Shown here piece by piece: positions 34,713 to 42,562 of a stretch of DNA of 64,000 bases. Where the stretch lies: NCBI RefSeq assembly GCF_013409365.1, contig NZ_JACCBA010000001.1, positions 2,604,001-2,668,000 on the forward strand, read 5' to 3'. The notes below the pieces were generated by a model, which worked only from the letters and a program-made list of their open reading frames with translations, had not been told where the DNA came from and did no database searches. Positions within the stretch are counted from its first letter, which is position 1. Each line of letters opens with the position of its first letter. The position numbers and the translations under genes were made by a program. The stretch is from Actinomadura luteofluorescens (GTDB lineage: Bacteria > Actinomycetota > Actinomycetes > Streptosporangiales > Streptosporangiaceae).

Positions 34713-35633
34713 TCAGGCCTTGAAGTAGTGGCCCGCCTCCAGGTCCTCGATGAGCCCGGGGCGGGTCGGCCGCCAGCCCAGCAGCTCCCGGGTCAGCGCG
34801 CTCGACGCCGGTGCGTCGGCGCCGAGCGGGCCCGCCAGCCAGCCGAAGTGCCCGGCCGCGTCCCCGGCGGCGACGGACTCCGCCGGGACGCCGAGACCGC
34901 GCCCGACCGCCTCGGCGACGGCGCGCAGCGGCACGCCCTCGTCGGCGTTCGCGTGCAGCACCGATCCCGCCGGCGCCTTCTCCAGCGCGAGCCGGAACAG
35001 GTGCGCGGCGTCGAGCACGTGCCCTGCGGGCCAGCGGTTGGCCCCGTCCCCGATGTAGCCGGAGACGCCCTTGTCCCTGGCGATGCCGACCACGCTCGCG
35101 ATGAAGCCCCTGTCCCCTTCGCCGTGCACGGTCGGGGGAAGCCGGACGACGGACGACCGCACCCCGCGCGAGGCGAGCGAGAGTGCCAGCCGGGCGGTGC
35201 CGTGCCGCGTCTCCGCCCCGGGCCCCGGCTCGGACGGGTCGCCGCCGGCCCCGTCCCGTTCGGTCGCCACCCGCCCCGGCGCGAGGCCGAGCAGTCCGGA
35301 GGCGAGGACGAACGGCCGGCCGGAGCCCGCGAGCGCGTCGCCGAACGCCTCGACGGCGCGCCGGTCCGCGTCGGCGGCGTCCTGGAACCCGCCCGAGAAC
35401 GCGATGTCGTGCTTGAACGCCAGGTGGACGACGCCGTCCGAGGCCGCGGCGGCGTCGCGCAGGACCTCAAGGTCGTCCAGGGTGCCGCGGCGCACCCCGG
35501 CGCCGGCCGCGGTGAGGGCGGCGGCCGAGGCGTCCGAGCGGGCGAGCCCGGTGACGCGGTGCCCCGCCGCGAGCAGTTCGGGGACGAGCGCCGAGCCGAT
35601 CCAGCCGGACGCCCCGGTGACGAAGACGTGCAT
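34713..35633 (-). CDS. NAD(P)-dependent SDR-family oxidoreductase/epimerase-like protein
   Basis: 306 residues of the extended/atypical SDR type. N-terminal nucleotide motif FVTGASGWIGSALVPELLAAGH, VVHLAFKHD in strand 4, and a C-terminal substrate domain (GLIEDLEAGHYF). The usual YxxxK catalytic pair is not obvious: the position expected for it reads ETRHGTARLA. So it may be a reductase-like binding protein, as in many atypical SDRs. Divergent from a TetR gene with two strong operator-like palindromes between them, so expression is probably inducible. Confidence 0.85.
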   Translation of the reverse strand: MHVFVTGASGWIGSALVPELLAAGHRVTGLARSDASAAALTAAGAGVRRGTLDDLEVLRDAAAASDGVVHLAFKHDIAFSGGFQDAADADRRAVEAFGDALAGSGRPFVLASGLLGLAPGRVATERDGAGGDPSEPGPGAETRHGTARLALSLASRGVRSSVVRLPPTVHGEGDRGFIASVVGIARDKGVSGYIGDGANRWPAGHVLDAAHLFRLALEKAPAGSVLHANADEGVPLRAVAEAVGRGLGVPAESVAAGDAAGHFGWLAGPLGADAPASSALTRELLGWRPTRPGLIEDLEAGHYFKA

Positions 35634-35685
35634 GGGAGACCTCCCGTTGAGCCGCCGGGCACGGTCGTGCCCGGGAACCGCGACT

Positions 35686-35704
35686 GATGTCAGTCACTGT
35701 CATC
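35686..35704. promoter_or_regulatory. TetR-type operator, copy 1
   Basis: GATGTCAGTCACTGTCATC is a near-perfect palindrome (arms GATG-CAGT / ACTG-CATC around a central base). An almost identical copy lies 32 bases away, so this is very likely the binding site of the adjacent TetR protein, placed over the SDR promoter. Confidence 0.75.
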
Positions 35705-35717
35705 ACCATACACGCGC

Positions 35718-35736
35718 GATGTCAGTGACTGTCATC
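35718..35736. promoter_or_regulatory. TetR-type operator, copy 2
   Basis: GATGTCAGTGACTGTCATC, identical to copy 1 except for the central base. It ends 16 bases before the tetR start codon, fitting autorepression of that gene. Confidence 0.75.
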
Positions 35737-35752
35737 GACTAGGATTCCGGCC

Positions 35753-36316
35753 ATGGGGCGATGGGAGCCGAACGCGTGCGGCCGGCTCGAACAGGCGGCG
35801 CTGGAGCTCTACGGCGAGCGCGGCTTCGACGGCACCACCGTCGCGGAGATCGCCGGCCGGGCCGGCCTCACCGAGCGCACGTTCTTCCGGCACTTCGCCG
35901 ACAAGCGCGAGGTCCTGTTCGCGGGCTCGGCCATGCTCCACGACCTGCTGACCATCGCCGTCGCCGACGCCCCGGCGACCGCGGCGCCGCTGGAGGCGAC
36001 GGCCGCGGCGCTGGAGGCCGCCGGCGCCGTCTTCGCGGGACGCCACGACCACTCCCGCCGCCGCCAGGCCGTCATCGACGCCAACGCGGAACTGCGCGAA
36101 CGCGAGCTGATCAAACTCGCCACCCTGGCCGGGGCGCTCGCCGGGGCGCTGCGCCGCCGCGGCGTCCCCGACCCGGCCGCGGCCCTCGCCGCCGAGGCCG
36201 GGATCGCCGTCTTCAAGGTCGCCTTCGAACGCTGGCTCGGCGACGGCAGCCGCGACCTCCCCCACCACATCCGCGAGTCGCTCGACGAACTCAGGGCCGT
36301 CACCGCCGCCAGGTGA
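35753..36316 (+). CDS. TetR-family transcriptional regulator of the divergent SDR gene
   Basis: 187 residues. HTH at ~10-55 (LEQAALELYGERGFDGTTVAEIAGRAGLTERTFFRHFADKREV), then a helical C-terminal domain with a HDHSRRRQAVI stretch. The two 19-base palindromes immediately upstream are the likely operators, so it should repress itself and the SDR gene. Ligand unknown. Confidence 0.92.
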   Translation: MGRWEPNACGRLEQAALELYGERGFDGTTVAEIAGRAGLTERTFFRHFADKREVLFAGSAMLHDLLTIAVADAPATAAPLEATAAALEAAGAVFAGRHDHSRRRQAVIDANAELRERELIKLATLAGALAGALRRRGVPDPAAALAAEAGIAVFKVAFERWLGDGSRDLPHHIRESLDELRAVTAAR

Positions 36317-36503
36317 CCGGAGCGCCGCCTCGGCCGCCCCGCGCGGCCCCTCAGGTGAGATCAAGGCCGTCGAGGGTGGGGATCCGGCCGCTGAGCCAGG
36401 TGGTGGACGGGTCGGCCGGGCGGGAATCCAGGTGAGCACTCCGCCCTCGGTCAGGCCGGAGCCAGGGCGTGGACGCCGCGGGGGCGGCGCACCCCCCGAT
36501 CTC

Positions 36504-36941
36504 TCAGTCGAGGCAGAACTCGTTGCCCTCGGGGTCGGCCATCACGATGTGGCCCGCTTCGAGCGGCGGCTTCGGATCGTGGCGCCGGAGGCGGGCGGCG
36601 CCGTGGGAGGCGAGGCGGTCGGCCTCGGCCTCCAGGGCCGCCATCCGCTCGTCGCCGCCGAGGCCCGGCGCGGCCCGCACGTCGAGGTGCACGCGGTTCT
36701 TGGCCTGCTTGCCCTCCGGGACGCGCTGGAAGAACAGCCGGGGGCCGGAGCCGCCGGGGTCGACCACCGCCGAGGCGTCGTTGCGGTTCTCCTGCGGCAC
36801 CCCCATCGCCTCCAGGGCCTCGTCCCATGACGCGAAGCCGCCGGGCGGGTCCTGCAGCCGGTAGCCGAGGGCCTCGGCCCAGAAGGCCGCCAGCGCGGCG
36901 GGGTCGGCGCAGTCGAAAGTGATCTGGACGTCGCGGGCCAT
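36504..36941 (-). CDS. VOC-superfamily (glyoxalase/bleomycin-resistance fold) protein
   Basis: 145 residues. ITFDCADPAALAAFWAEALGYRL and PRLFFQRVPEGKQAKNRVHLDV are the paired beta-alpha-beta modules, and the end HIVMADPEGNEFCLD is typical of the glyoxalase-like subgroup. Metal ligands may be the His of RVHLDV and the Glu of GNEFC. Its ATG is one base after the stop of the DinB-family gene, so the two are translationally coupled. Possibly a detoxification or bleomycin-type binding protein. Confidence 0.88.
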   Translation of the reverse strand: MARDVQITFDCADPAALAAFWAEALGYRLQDPPGGFASWDEALEAMGVPQENRNDASAVVDPGGSGPRLFFQRVPEGKQAKNRVHLDVRAAPGLGGDERMAALEAEADRLASHGAARLRRHDPKPPLEAGHIVMADPEGNEFCLD

Positions 36942-36942
36942 G

Positions 36943-37491
36943 TCAGCTCGCCTCCCGGTGAGTGTGCTTATGGAGATCGCGGAGCAGGCACACCTCGGAC
37001 AGGTGGTGGATCAGCTCCCGGTTGATGTGCAGGACCAACGCTGCCAGGGGACGCTCGGCGTACGGTCCCTCGGCCTCCCCGCACGGGCGGGCGAGGCCGG
37101 TCTCGCCGAGCGATTCGACCCCGGCCAGCCACGTCGCGTACTCGGCGTCGAGCTGGGCCAGCGCCTCGTCCGCCGTCGCGGCGTACTCGAACGCCCGGTA
37201 GTCGGTGGGCGGGCGCCCGAAGTGCGCGGCGCTGCGCACCGCCAGCACGCCGACGATCACGTGCGCGAGCCGCCACGCGATCGTCGTGAAGGGGGCCGGG
37301 TCCGGGGCCGGCATCGCGAAGTCGATGGTCATCGCAGAGCCGCCCCGCCCGGGCGGGCGCACGCTCCAGCAGCCGGGCACCGGCTCCCAGAAGTACTCGT
37401 CGTCGGTGAGTCCGCTGATGCGAGGACGCAGCTGGTTGTCCCAGTGCCAGGCGATCTGGTCCCGGAGCAGCGGATTCCAGGTCTCGGTCAT
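36943..37491 (-). CDS. DinB-family (four-helix, thiol-dependent hydrolase fold) protein
   Basis: 182 residues. The pattern LLRDQIAWHWDNQLRPRISGLTDDEYFWEPVPGCWSVRP is the DinB/mycothiol-transferase-like N-terminus; later His residues in AWRLAHVIVG and NRELIHHLSEVCLLRDL complete the probable three-His metal site. The ATG giving MTETWNPLLRDQ was chosen over a longer arginine-rich extension. First gene of a two-gene operon with the VOC protein, divergent from a WYL regulator. Confidence 0.85.
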   Translation of the reverse strand: MTETWNPLLRDQIAWHWDNQLRPRISGLTDDEYFWEPVPGCWSVRPPGRGGSAMTIDFAMPAPDPAPFTTIAWRLAHVIVGVLAVRSAAHFGRPPTDYRAFEYAATADEALAQLDAEYATWLAGVESLGETGLARPCGEAEGPYAERPLAALVLHINRELIHHLSEVCLLRDLHKHTHREAS

Positions 37492-37512
37492 GAACCCACT
37501 GTCGCCCCAATA

Positions 37513-37531
37513 GCGGACAGGTACGGTCCGC
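37513..37531. promoter_or_regulatory. inverted repeat between the DinB/VOC operon and the WYL regulator
   Basis: GCGGAC and GTCCGC separated by seven bases, midway in the 61-base divergent gap. A plausible operator for the WYL protein. Confidence 0.5.
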
Positions 37532-37552
37532 GTTTCGTGCGACGATGGACGC

Positions 37553-38506
37553 GTGAGTGTCGAGGCGACGACCGAGCGGGTGCTGCGGCTTCTGGGGCTG
37601 CTGCAACGGCGGCCGTCCTGGACGGCGTCCGCCCTCGCCGCCGAGCTGGGCGTCACCGACCGCTCGGTGCGGCGCGACGTGGAGCGGCTGCGCGCGCTCG
37701 GGTACCCGGTGCACGCGACGGCGGGCGTGGGCGGCGGCTACCGGCTGGGCGCGGGCACCCGGCTGCCGCCGCTGCTCCTGGACGACGAGGAGGCGATCGC
37801 GACGGCGGTGTCCCTGCGGATGGCGTCCGGCGGGACGGTCGCCGGGGCGGGCGAGGCGGCGCTGCGGGCGCTGGCGAAGCTCGACCAGGTGATGCCGCCC
37901 CGGCTGCGCGCCGAGGTCCGGGCGGTGCACGGCGCCACCGAGACCCTCGTGGGCCCGGGCGTCCAGATCGACGCCGAGCTGCTGGTGACGCTCGCGCGGG
38001 CCTGCCGCGACGCGGTGCGCGTCCGGTTCCGCTACCCCGGGCGGGACGGCGCGGAGCGCGAGCGCACGGTCGAGCCGGTGCGGATGGTCGCCACGGGACG
38101 CCGCTGGTACCTGATGGCGTGGGACGCCGACCGCGACGGCTGGCGCACGTTCCGGCTGGACCGGATGCGCGGGGCGGTGGCGACGACCTGGCGGTTCCGG
38201 CCGAGGGAGCACCCGGACCCGGTCGCCTACGTGCAGCATGCCGTGACCGGGGCGCCGTACCGGCATCTCGCGCGCATCCGGGTGCACGCCACGCCCGACG
38301 AGGTGCGCGAGCTGATCCCGCCCCAGGTGGGACGGGTCGAGGACGATCGCGACGGCTGGTGCGTGCTCGTCGTCGGCGGGGCCGACCTGGACGTGCTCGC
38401 CCTGCACACGGCCCGGCTGGGCTTCGACGTGGAGGTACTGGAGCCCGCCGAACTACGAGAGGCCGCCGCCCGCCTCGCCCGCCGCCTGGGGCGTGTCGCG
38501 AAGTGA
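37553..38506 (+). CDS. WYL-domain transcriptional regulator (YafY type)
   Basis: 317 residues. N-terminal HTH_11 domain (ERVLRLLGLLQRRPSWTASALAAELGVTDRSVRRDVERL), then a WYL domain around 145-215 where the signature reads GRRWYLMAWD, and a C-terminal WCX-like extension. Such proteins sense small ligands or nucleic acids and often control the divergent gene pair; here that is the DinB/VOC operon. GTG start without a clear ribosome site, possibly leaderless. The structured repeat begins two bases after its stop. Confidence 0.92.
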   Translation: MSVEATTERVLRLLGLLQRRPSWTASALAAELGVTDRSVRRDVERLRALGYPVHATAGVGGGYRLGAGTRLPPLLLDDEEAIATAVSLRMASGGTVAGAGEAALRALAKLDQVMPPRLRAEVRAVHGATETLVGPGVQIDAELLVTLARACRDAVRVRFRYPGRDGAERERTVEPVRMVATGRRWYLMAWDADRDGWRTFRLDRMRGAVATTWRFRPREHPDPVAYVQHAVTGAPYRHLARIRVHATPDEVRELIPPQVGRVEDDRDGWCVLVVGGADLDVLALHTARLGFDVEVLEPAELREAAARLARRLGRVAK

Positions 38507-38510
38507 GGTC

Positions 38511-38656
38511 GGCCCAGCGCGCGAACGCGTGACCTGGCCGGTGCCGCGAAGCCGGAGGCGAGCGGCACCGGGCAGATCGCGAAGCGATGCCGCGTTCGCC
38601 CAGGCCCGGTCACGTAGCGAGCCGCCAGGCGAGCGAAGTGGGCCGGGCCTTGGAAA
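38511..38656. repeat. dispersed structured repeat, copy 1
   Basis: About 140 bases, about 94% identical (129 of 137 aligned bases) to 52731-52867. It contains nested inverted repeats: GCGAACGCG (38521-38529) with CGCGTTCGC (38591-38599), CCGGTGCCGC with GCGGCACCGG inside, a small ATCGC-GAA-GCGAT hairpin, and AGGCCCGG-CAC with GTG-CCGGGCCT at the right end. No open reading frame is conserved between copies. It lies between convergent genes. Confidence 0.9.
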
Positions 38657-38679
38657 CACAGCCTGGCGGGCCTTGCCGG

Positions 38680-39183
38680 CTAGGGCGCCGGCTGGAGATG
38701 GACGAGGATCATCCAGGTGCGGTCGTCGCGCGTGTAGGCGGCGCGCACGCGGTAGCGGCCGGGGGCCAGGTCGATGTTCAGGTGGTTGCCGGGTTCGGGG
38801 GTCGCGCCGGGCCAGGCGGAGTCGAAGAGGACGACGGCGCCGTCCACGTCCCAGCTGAGCTCCTCCTCCCACTCGACGCCGCGGACGGCGCTTCGGGCCG
38901 CCTGGAGGAGTTCGGCCTCGGAGTCGGCCGCCGCCCAGCGCAGGAACAGGCGCTCGTCCGGAAGGTAGGTCGTCGTGGCGGGTTCGTCGCCGAGGACGAG
39001 GCCCTGCCCGCCGCCGATGCCGACCAGCCCGATGTAGCCCTCGACCGCGCAGGCGCGCCCGTAGTCGCCCCAGGCCTCCACGGGGGCCTCGTCGTCCTCG
39101 CCGTCGGTGGCGCCCTCCCAACGGGCCAGCTGGGACGCGGGCGCGGCCAGCAGCGGGCCCCCACCGGACTCGACCCAGTCCAT
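38680..39183 (-). CDS. Imm21-like immunity family protein (orphan)
   Basis: About 167 residues. MDWVESGGGPLLAAPASQLARW, YGRACAVEGYIGLVGIGGGQGLVLGDEPATTTYLP and the all-beta layout resemble the polymorphic-toxin immunity family Imm21 as I remember it. The ATG with GAGAGG eight bases upstream was preferred over a GTG two codons earlier. No toxin gene accompanies it, so it would be an orphan immunity or a domesticated relative. Confidence 0.6.
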   Translation of the reverse strand: MDWVESGGGPLLAAPASQLARWEGATDGEDDEAPVEAWGDYGRACAVEGYIGLVGIGGGQGLVLGDEPATTTYLPDERLFLRWAAADSEAELLQAARSAVRGVEWEEELSWDVDGAVVLFDSAWPGATPEPGNHLNIDLAPGRYRVRAAYTRDDRTWMILVHLQPAP

Positions 39184-39367
39184 CGGCACACCCTCTCGTC
39201 GGTGGAGGCGTCACCTTACAACGCGCGTCGGACACCTTCCCTCTGACGTGGGCATATGCGACGATTGAAGTGGATTGTCACGATGTGACGGTGTGGCGGG
39301 AAGAACGGCCGGACGGGGCGCCGCCGCCGAACCTCGCGCGCGGGCGCCGGGCCGGCGAGGGGGAAGT

Positions 39368-39562
39368 ATGCGCAAGGTGGCCGACTGCAGGGACATGCCG
39401 AGCGAGATGAACTGCACGCTCACCATCAGCGGCGAGCCGGACGAGGTCGTCCGCGCCGCCGCCGAGCACGCGGCCTCGGTGCACGGGCACGAGGACACCC
39501 CGGAGCTGCGGGAGGAGATCCGCACCCACCTGAAGGACGAGCACGCGACGGTCGGAGGCTGA
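39368..39562 (+). CDS. DUF1059 family small protein
   Basis: 64 residues: MRKVADCRDMPSEMNCTLTISGEPDEVVRAAAEHAASVHG, with the Cys, acidic and EHA-xHG positions conserved in DUF1059. The ATG follows GGGGGAAG. Only five bases separate it from the next gene, so both are probably translated together. Function unknown. Confidence 0.85.
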   Translation: MRKVADCRDMPSEMNCTLTISGEPDEVVRAAAEHAASVHGHEDTPELREEIRTHLKDEHATVGG

Positions 39563-39567
39563 GCCGG

Positions 39568-39864
39568 ATGGGCTTCGTACAGATCATCGACTACCGCACC
39601 GACCGCCAGAACGAGCTGGAGGGCCTGTTCGACGAGTGGGCGAAGGCCAGCGAGGGCAAGCGCACGGCGACCCACGAGCTGCACACCAAGGACCGCCAGG
39701 ACGCGTCCCACTACGTCGACATCGTCGAGTTCCCCTCCTACGAGGAGGCGATGCGCAACAGCGACCTGCCCGAGACCCGGCGCATCGCCGGGGAGATGGA
39801 GGCGCTGTGCACCGACGGCCCGCGCTTCCTGAACCTGGAGGTCGTGCGCGACGACCAGCTGTGA
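39568..39864 (+). CDS. small protein of probable dimeric alpha/beta-barrel (ABM-like) fold
   Basis: 98 residues. GFVQIIDYRTDRQNELEGLF, THELHTKDRQDASHYVDIVEF, SYEEAMRNSDLPETR and the final strand RFLNLEVVRDD give the beta-alpha-beta-beta-alpha-beta order of antibiotic-monooxygenase-like barrels. Five bases after the DUF1059 stop. Substrate unknown. Confidence 0.7.
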   Translation: MGFVQIIDYRTDRQNELEGLFDEWAKASEGKRTATHELHTKDRQDASHYVDIVEFPSYEEAMRNSDLPETRRIAGEMEALCTDGPRFLNLEVVRDDQL

Positions 39865-39935
39865 CCCGGTAGCCATCGGACCGCGGCGGACGAGGACTTC
39901 TCACCTTTCGGGGAGGGGGCGGTGTCGTAGGCGGG

Positions 39936-39961
39936 CTGAGGTAATGACACACTTACCTCAG
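39936..39961. promoter_or_regulatory. 26-base palindrome upstream of the MpaB-family gene
   Basis: CTGAGGTAA and TTACCTCAG are perfect complements with an 8-base AT-richer centre, ending 20 bases before the chosen start. Shape and size fit a dimeric repressor of the TetR or MarR type. The cognate regulator is not adjacent. Confidence 0.7.
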
Positions 39962-39981
39962 TTTGTCTCATGGAGGTGTAC

Positions 39982-40890
39982 ATGCCGGCGACCGTCCAGC
40001 CACCCGAGAGCGTCACCTGGCGCGTCCACATCGACCGGTCCATGTGGATCGGCGGGGTGCGCAGCCTGATGCTCCAGGCGCTGCACCCCATGGCGATGTG
40101 GGGCGTCTGGCAGAACTCCAACTTCCGCGAGGACCCGTTCGGGCGGCTTCAGCGCACGTCCGACTTCGTCGGCCTCGGCACGTTCGGCAGCCCGGAGGAG
40201 GTCGAGGAGGCCGCCTACCGGGTGCGGGAGATCCATCGGAGCCTGCGCATCCTCAACCACGACACCGGCAGGAAGGAGCGGCTCGACCAGCCCGAACTGC
40301 TGCTGTGGGTGCACTGCGCCGAGGTGTACTCCTACCTGGAGGTGGCGCGGCGGGCCGGGCTGCCGCTGACGGACGCCATGGCCGACAGGTACCTGTACGA
40401 GCAGCGCAAGTCGGCGACGCTCGTCGGGCTGCACGCCGACGACGTCCCCGGCTGCGTGGCCGAGATGGAGGCGTTCTTCGCCGAGATGCGGCCGCGGTTG
40501 CGGGTCACCGAGGAGGCCGCGGAGACCGTCCGGTTCCTCATGTGGCCGACGCTGCCGGACAACCTGAAGTTCCTCTCCCCCGGCAAGCCCGGCTACTTCC
40601 CGTTCGGGGCGCTCTGCTACTACTCGCTGCCTGACTGGGCCCGCCAGATGTACGGGGCCCTGCCGGAGGTGCCGCAGCCCGCGGTGACGGCGGCGCTGAA
40701 GTCGTTCCGGCTCGCGATGAACTCGGTGCCCGAGCGCGTCCACGACTACGCGTTCGCGAAGAACACTCGCGACATGCTGGACCGCTCCCGGCAGCGGCTC
40801 GCGGACGACGGCTACGACCTGAGCAAGGGCCTGTACGGCCTGCGCGACCCGCGCCGCTGGCCCGACCGCCGAGCCCTCACCCCCGCTTGA
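39982..40890 (+). CDS. oxygenase MpaB family protein (DUF2236)
   Basis: 302 residues. WRVHIDRSMWIGGVRSLMLQALHPMAMWGVWQNS carries the conserved His/Pro block of the MpaB/latex-clearing-protein family, thought to bind haem b; R(T/S)-x-x-F-x-x-GTFGS follows, and HCAEVYSYLEVARR holds a second conserved His. Family members cleave isoprenoid or polyketide side chains oxidatively. The ATG at 39982 was preferred over one four codons upstream because GGAGG stands five bases before it. A perfect palindrome precedes the gene. Confidence 0.85.
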   Translation: MPATVQPPESVTWRVHIDRSMWIGGVRSLMLQALHPMAMWGVWQNSNFREDPFGRLQRTSDFVGLGTFGSPEEVEEAAYRVREIHRSLRILNHDTGRKERLDQPELLLWVHCAEVYSYLEVARRAGLPLTDAMADRYLYEQRKSATLVGLHADDVPGCVAEMEAFFAEMRPRLRVTEEAAETVRFLMWPTLPDNLKFLSPGKPGYFPFGALCYYSLPDWARQMYGALPEVPQPAVTAALKSFRLAMNSVPERVHDYAFAKNTRDMLDRSRQRLADDGYDLSKGLYGLRDPRRWPDRRALTPA

Positions 40891-40920
40891 GGAGCCTTCG
40901 GCGTCGGGCTCGCGGGGCGC

Positions 40921-40936
40921 GGCTCGAAAGCGAGCC
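40921..40936. terminator. small hairpin between convergent genes
   Basis: GGCTCG-AAAG-CGAGCC, a compact stable stem between the stops of the MpaB-family gene and the RecB-type nuclease gene. Confidence 0.5.
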
Positions 40937-40948
40937 GGCCAGGGACTC

Positions 40949-41842
40949 CTAGACGGCGTCGACGGGGAGCGCCGCCCACGGCTCCTTGCGCGGGGCGGCC
41001 TCCCGGCCCTCCGGGCAGTGGCGGGCGAAGTCGCACCACGAGCACAGGTTCCCCGGACGCGGCGGGAACATCTCGTCGTACGGGGCGTGCTCGACCTCCC
41101 CTTCACGGGGCTTCGGCACCCCGGCGCGCTTCCCCGCGCCCGCGCGGTAGGCCTCGTCGGCGGCCGCGGCCTCGGCGGCGATCTGCTCGGCGCGCCGGAT
41201 GTGCCGGGCCAGCGACTCCTCGGTGTGCTCCCACACCGCGACCTCGCCCGACGGCAGATGGTGCAGCTCGACCCGGCGGCACGGGCGGCGCAGGACGCGC
41301 GACGCCGCCACCGCGTAGATCGCCATCGCCAGCGAGCCGCGGGCGTCGTCGGCGGTCAGCACGTGCCGCCCGGTCTTGTAGTCCACGACGACCAGCTCGG
41401 AGCCGCGCGCGTCCAGCCGGTCGATGCGGCCGGACACCGCGATCCGGTCGGTGCGGGTCGCCACGGTGCGCTCGACGCCGAGCGGCTCGTCGGACGGGTC
41501 CAGCCCGGCGACGTACCGCTCCGTCATCTCCCGGGCCCGCTCGCGCCACTGCGCGGACTGCGCCTCGTCCCGGAACCCGTCGGTCAGCCAGCCGCGGAGC
41601 AGCAGCCTCCCGGCCGCCTCGGGGCTGCGCTCGTGGACGGGCAGCCGCCACCAGCCGGCCAGCGCGTTGTGCACGCTCGCCCCGACGCTGTTGTGCGCCC
41701 ACGGCGGCCCCTTGGGCGGCATCGGACGGTCGAGGTACGTCATCCGGTACCGGCGCGGGCAGTCCAGCCACGTGTTCAGCCGCGAAGGCGTGCACGTGTA
41801 AAGCCGCTGAGGCATCCCCTCAAAGCCCAGCTGCTCAGCCAC
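40949..41842 (-). CDS. RecB-family PD-(D/E)XK exonuclease with iron-sulfur cysteines
   Basis: 297 residues, a free-standing AddB/RecB-type nuclease. TCTPSRLNTWLDCPRRYRMTYL gives the first Cys, then GASVHNALAGWW, SGRIDRLD and VVVDYKTGR (catalytic Asp and Lys), and the closing LCSWCDFARHCPEGREA cluster supplies the other three Cys. The GTG start is two bases past the stop of the MBL gene. Third gene of a PHP - MBL - RecB operon; a small nucleic-acid processing unit is likely. Confidence 0.9.
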   Translation of the reverse strand: MAEQLGFEGMPQRLYTCTPSRLNTWLDCPRRYRMTYLDRPMPPKGPPWAHNSVGASVHNALAGWWRLPVHERSPEAAGRLLLRGWLTDGFRDEAQSAQWRERAREMTERYVAGLDPSDEPLGVERTVATRTDRIAVSGRIDRLDARGSELVVVDYKTGRHVLTADDARGSLAMAIYAVAASRVLRRPCRRVELHHLPSGEVAVWEHTEESLARHIRRAEQIAAEAAAADEAYRAGAGKRAGVPKPREGEVEHAPYDEMFPPRPGNLCSWCDFARHCPEGREAAPRKEPWAALPVDAV

Positions 41843-41844
41843 CG

Positions 41845-42561
41845 TTAGTCGTCAGACTCCCGCGCCATGGAGCCCCAGCTCTCCCAGCGGGCGTCCTCGT
41901 CGCCGACGGTGGTCTCCTCGCCCTGCGCGGGCAGGACCCGCAGGTCCTTCGGCAGCGGGGTCAGCAGCGCGCCGATCGAGTTGAGCTGCTTGCGCAGGTC
42001 CTCGTAGACGCCGCCGACCGAGCCGGGACGGCCGCGGTGCAGGGTGTCGCCGGAGAACAGCAGGCCGAGCTGCTCGCTGATCACGCAGACGCTGCCGGGC
42101 GTGTGGCCCGGGGTGTGCACGACCTCCAGCTGCGCCTCGCCGATCTCGAAGACGCCGCCGTCCTCCAGCCAGATGTCGGGTTCGAGGGAGCGCAGCGCCT
42201 TGGCGTCGTCCTCGTCGTCCTCCTCCTTGGCGAGGCGGCCGAAGTAGTCGCGCCACAGCAGCCGGTCGGCGCGGTGGAGCGCGATCGGCGCCCAGTCGTC
42301 CTCGTCCTCCTCTCCGGCCGCGGCCACTTCGAGGACCACGCTGAGGCGGTGCTCGTTGCCGTCGGTCAGCAGGACGGCCATGACCTCGCGGTCACCGACC
42401 TCCTTGAGGATGGCCTCGGCGTCGTTGGCCGGGTCGATCACGATGACCTCGTCGTCGTCGCCGACGATGTAGGTGTTGTTCTCGACGTCGTACTCGGTGT
42501 CGTCCAGGGTGAGCTTCCCTGACGTCACCACCTGTTCGATGCGCGCGTCCACGCTTCGCAC
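41845..42561 (-). CDS. MBL-fold protein with degenerate metal site
   Basis: 238 residues. The fold is clear from IDPANDAEAILKEV, VHTPGHTPGSVCVI and LLFSGDTLHRGRPG, but the metal-binding HxHxDH reads TDGNEH, and the final His reads VLPAQGEETT instead of GHG. Three metal His are gone, so hydrolase activity is doubtful. It also carries two acidic inserts (EEDEDD and KEEDDEDD). Starts one base after the PHP stop and ends two bases before the nuclease start, so all three are coupled. Perhaps a structural or binding partner of the neighbouring enzymes. Confidence 0.85.
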   Translation of the reverse strand: MRSVDARIEQVVTSGKLTLDDTEYDVENNTYIVGDDDEVIVIDPANDAEAILKEVGDREVMAVLLTDGNEHRLSVVLEVAAAGEEDEDDWAPIALHRADRLLWRDYFGRLAKEEDDEDDAKALRSLEPDIWLEDGGVFEIGEAQLEVVHTPGHTPGSVCVISEQLGLLFSGDTLHRGRPGSVGGVYEDLRKQLNSIGALLTPLPKDLRVLPAQGEETTVGDEDARWESWGSMARESDD

Positions 42562-42562
42562 C

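Noticed and set aside
38511..38656. Insertion sequence or tRNA gene for the repeat
   Set aside because: No transposase, no terminal target duplication that I can see, and no cloverleaf or CCA end.
41845..42561. Active metallo-beta-lactamase or glyoxalase II
   Set aside because: The HxHxDH motif is TDGNEH and the last His is absent.
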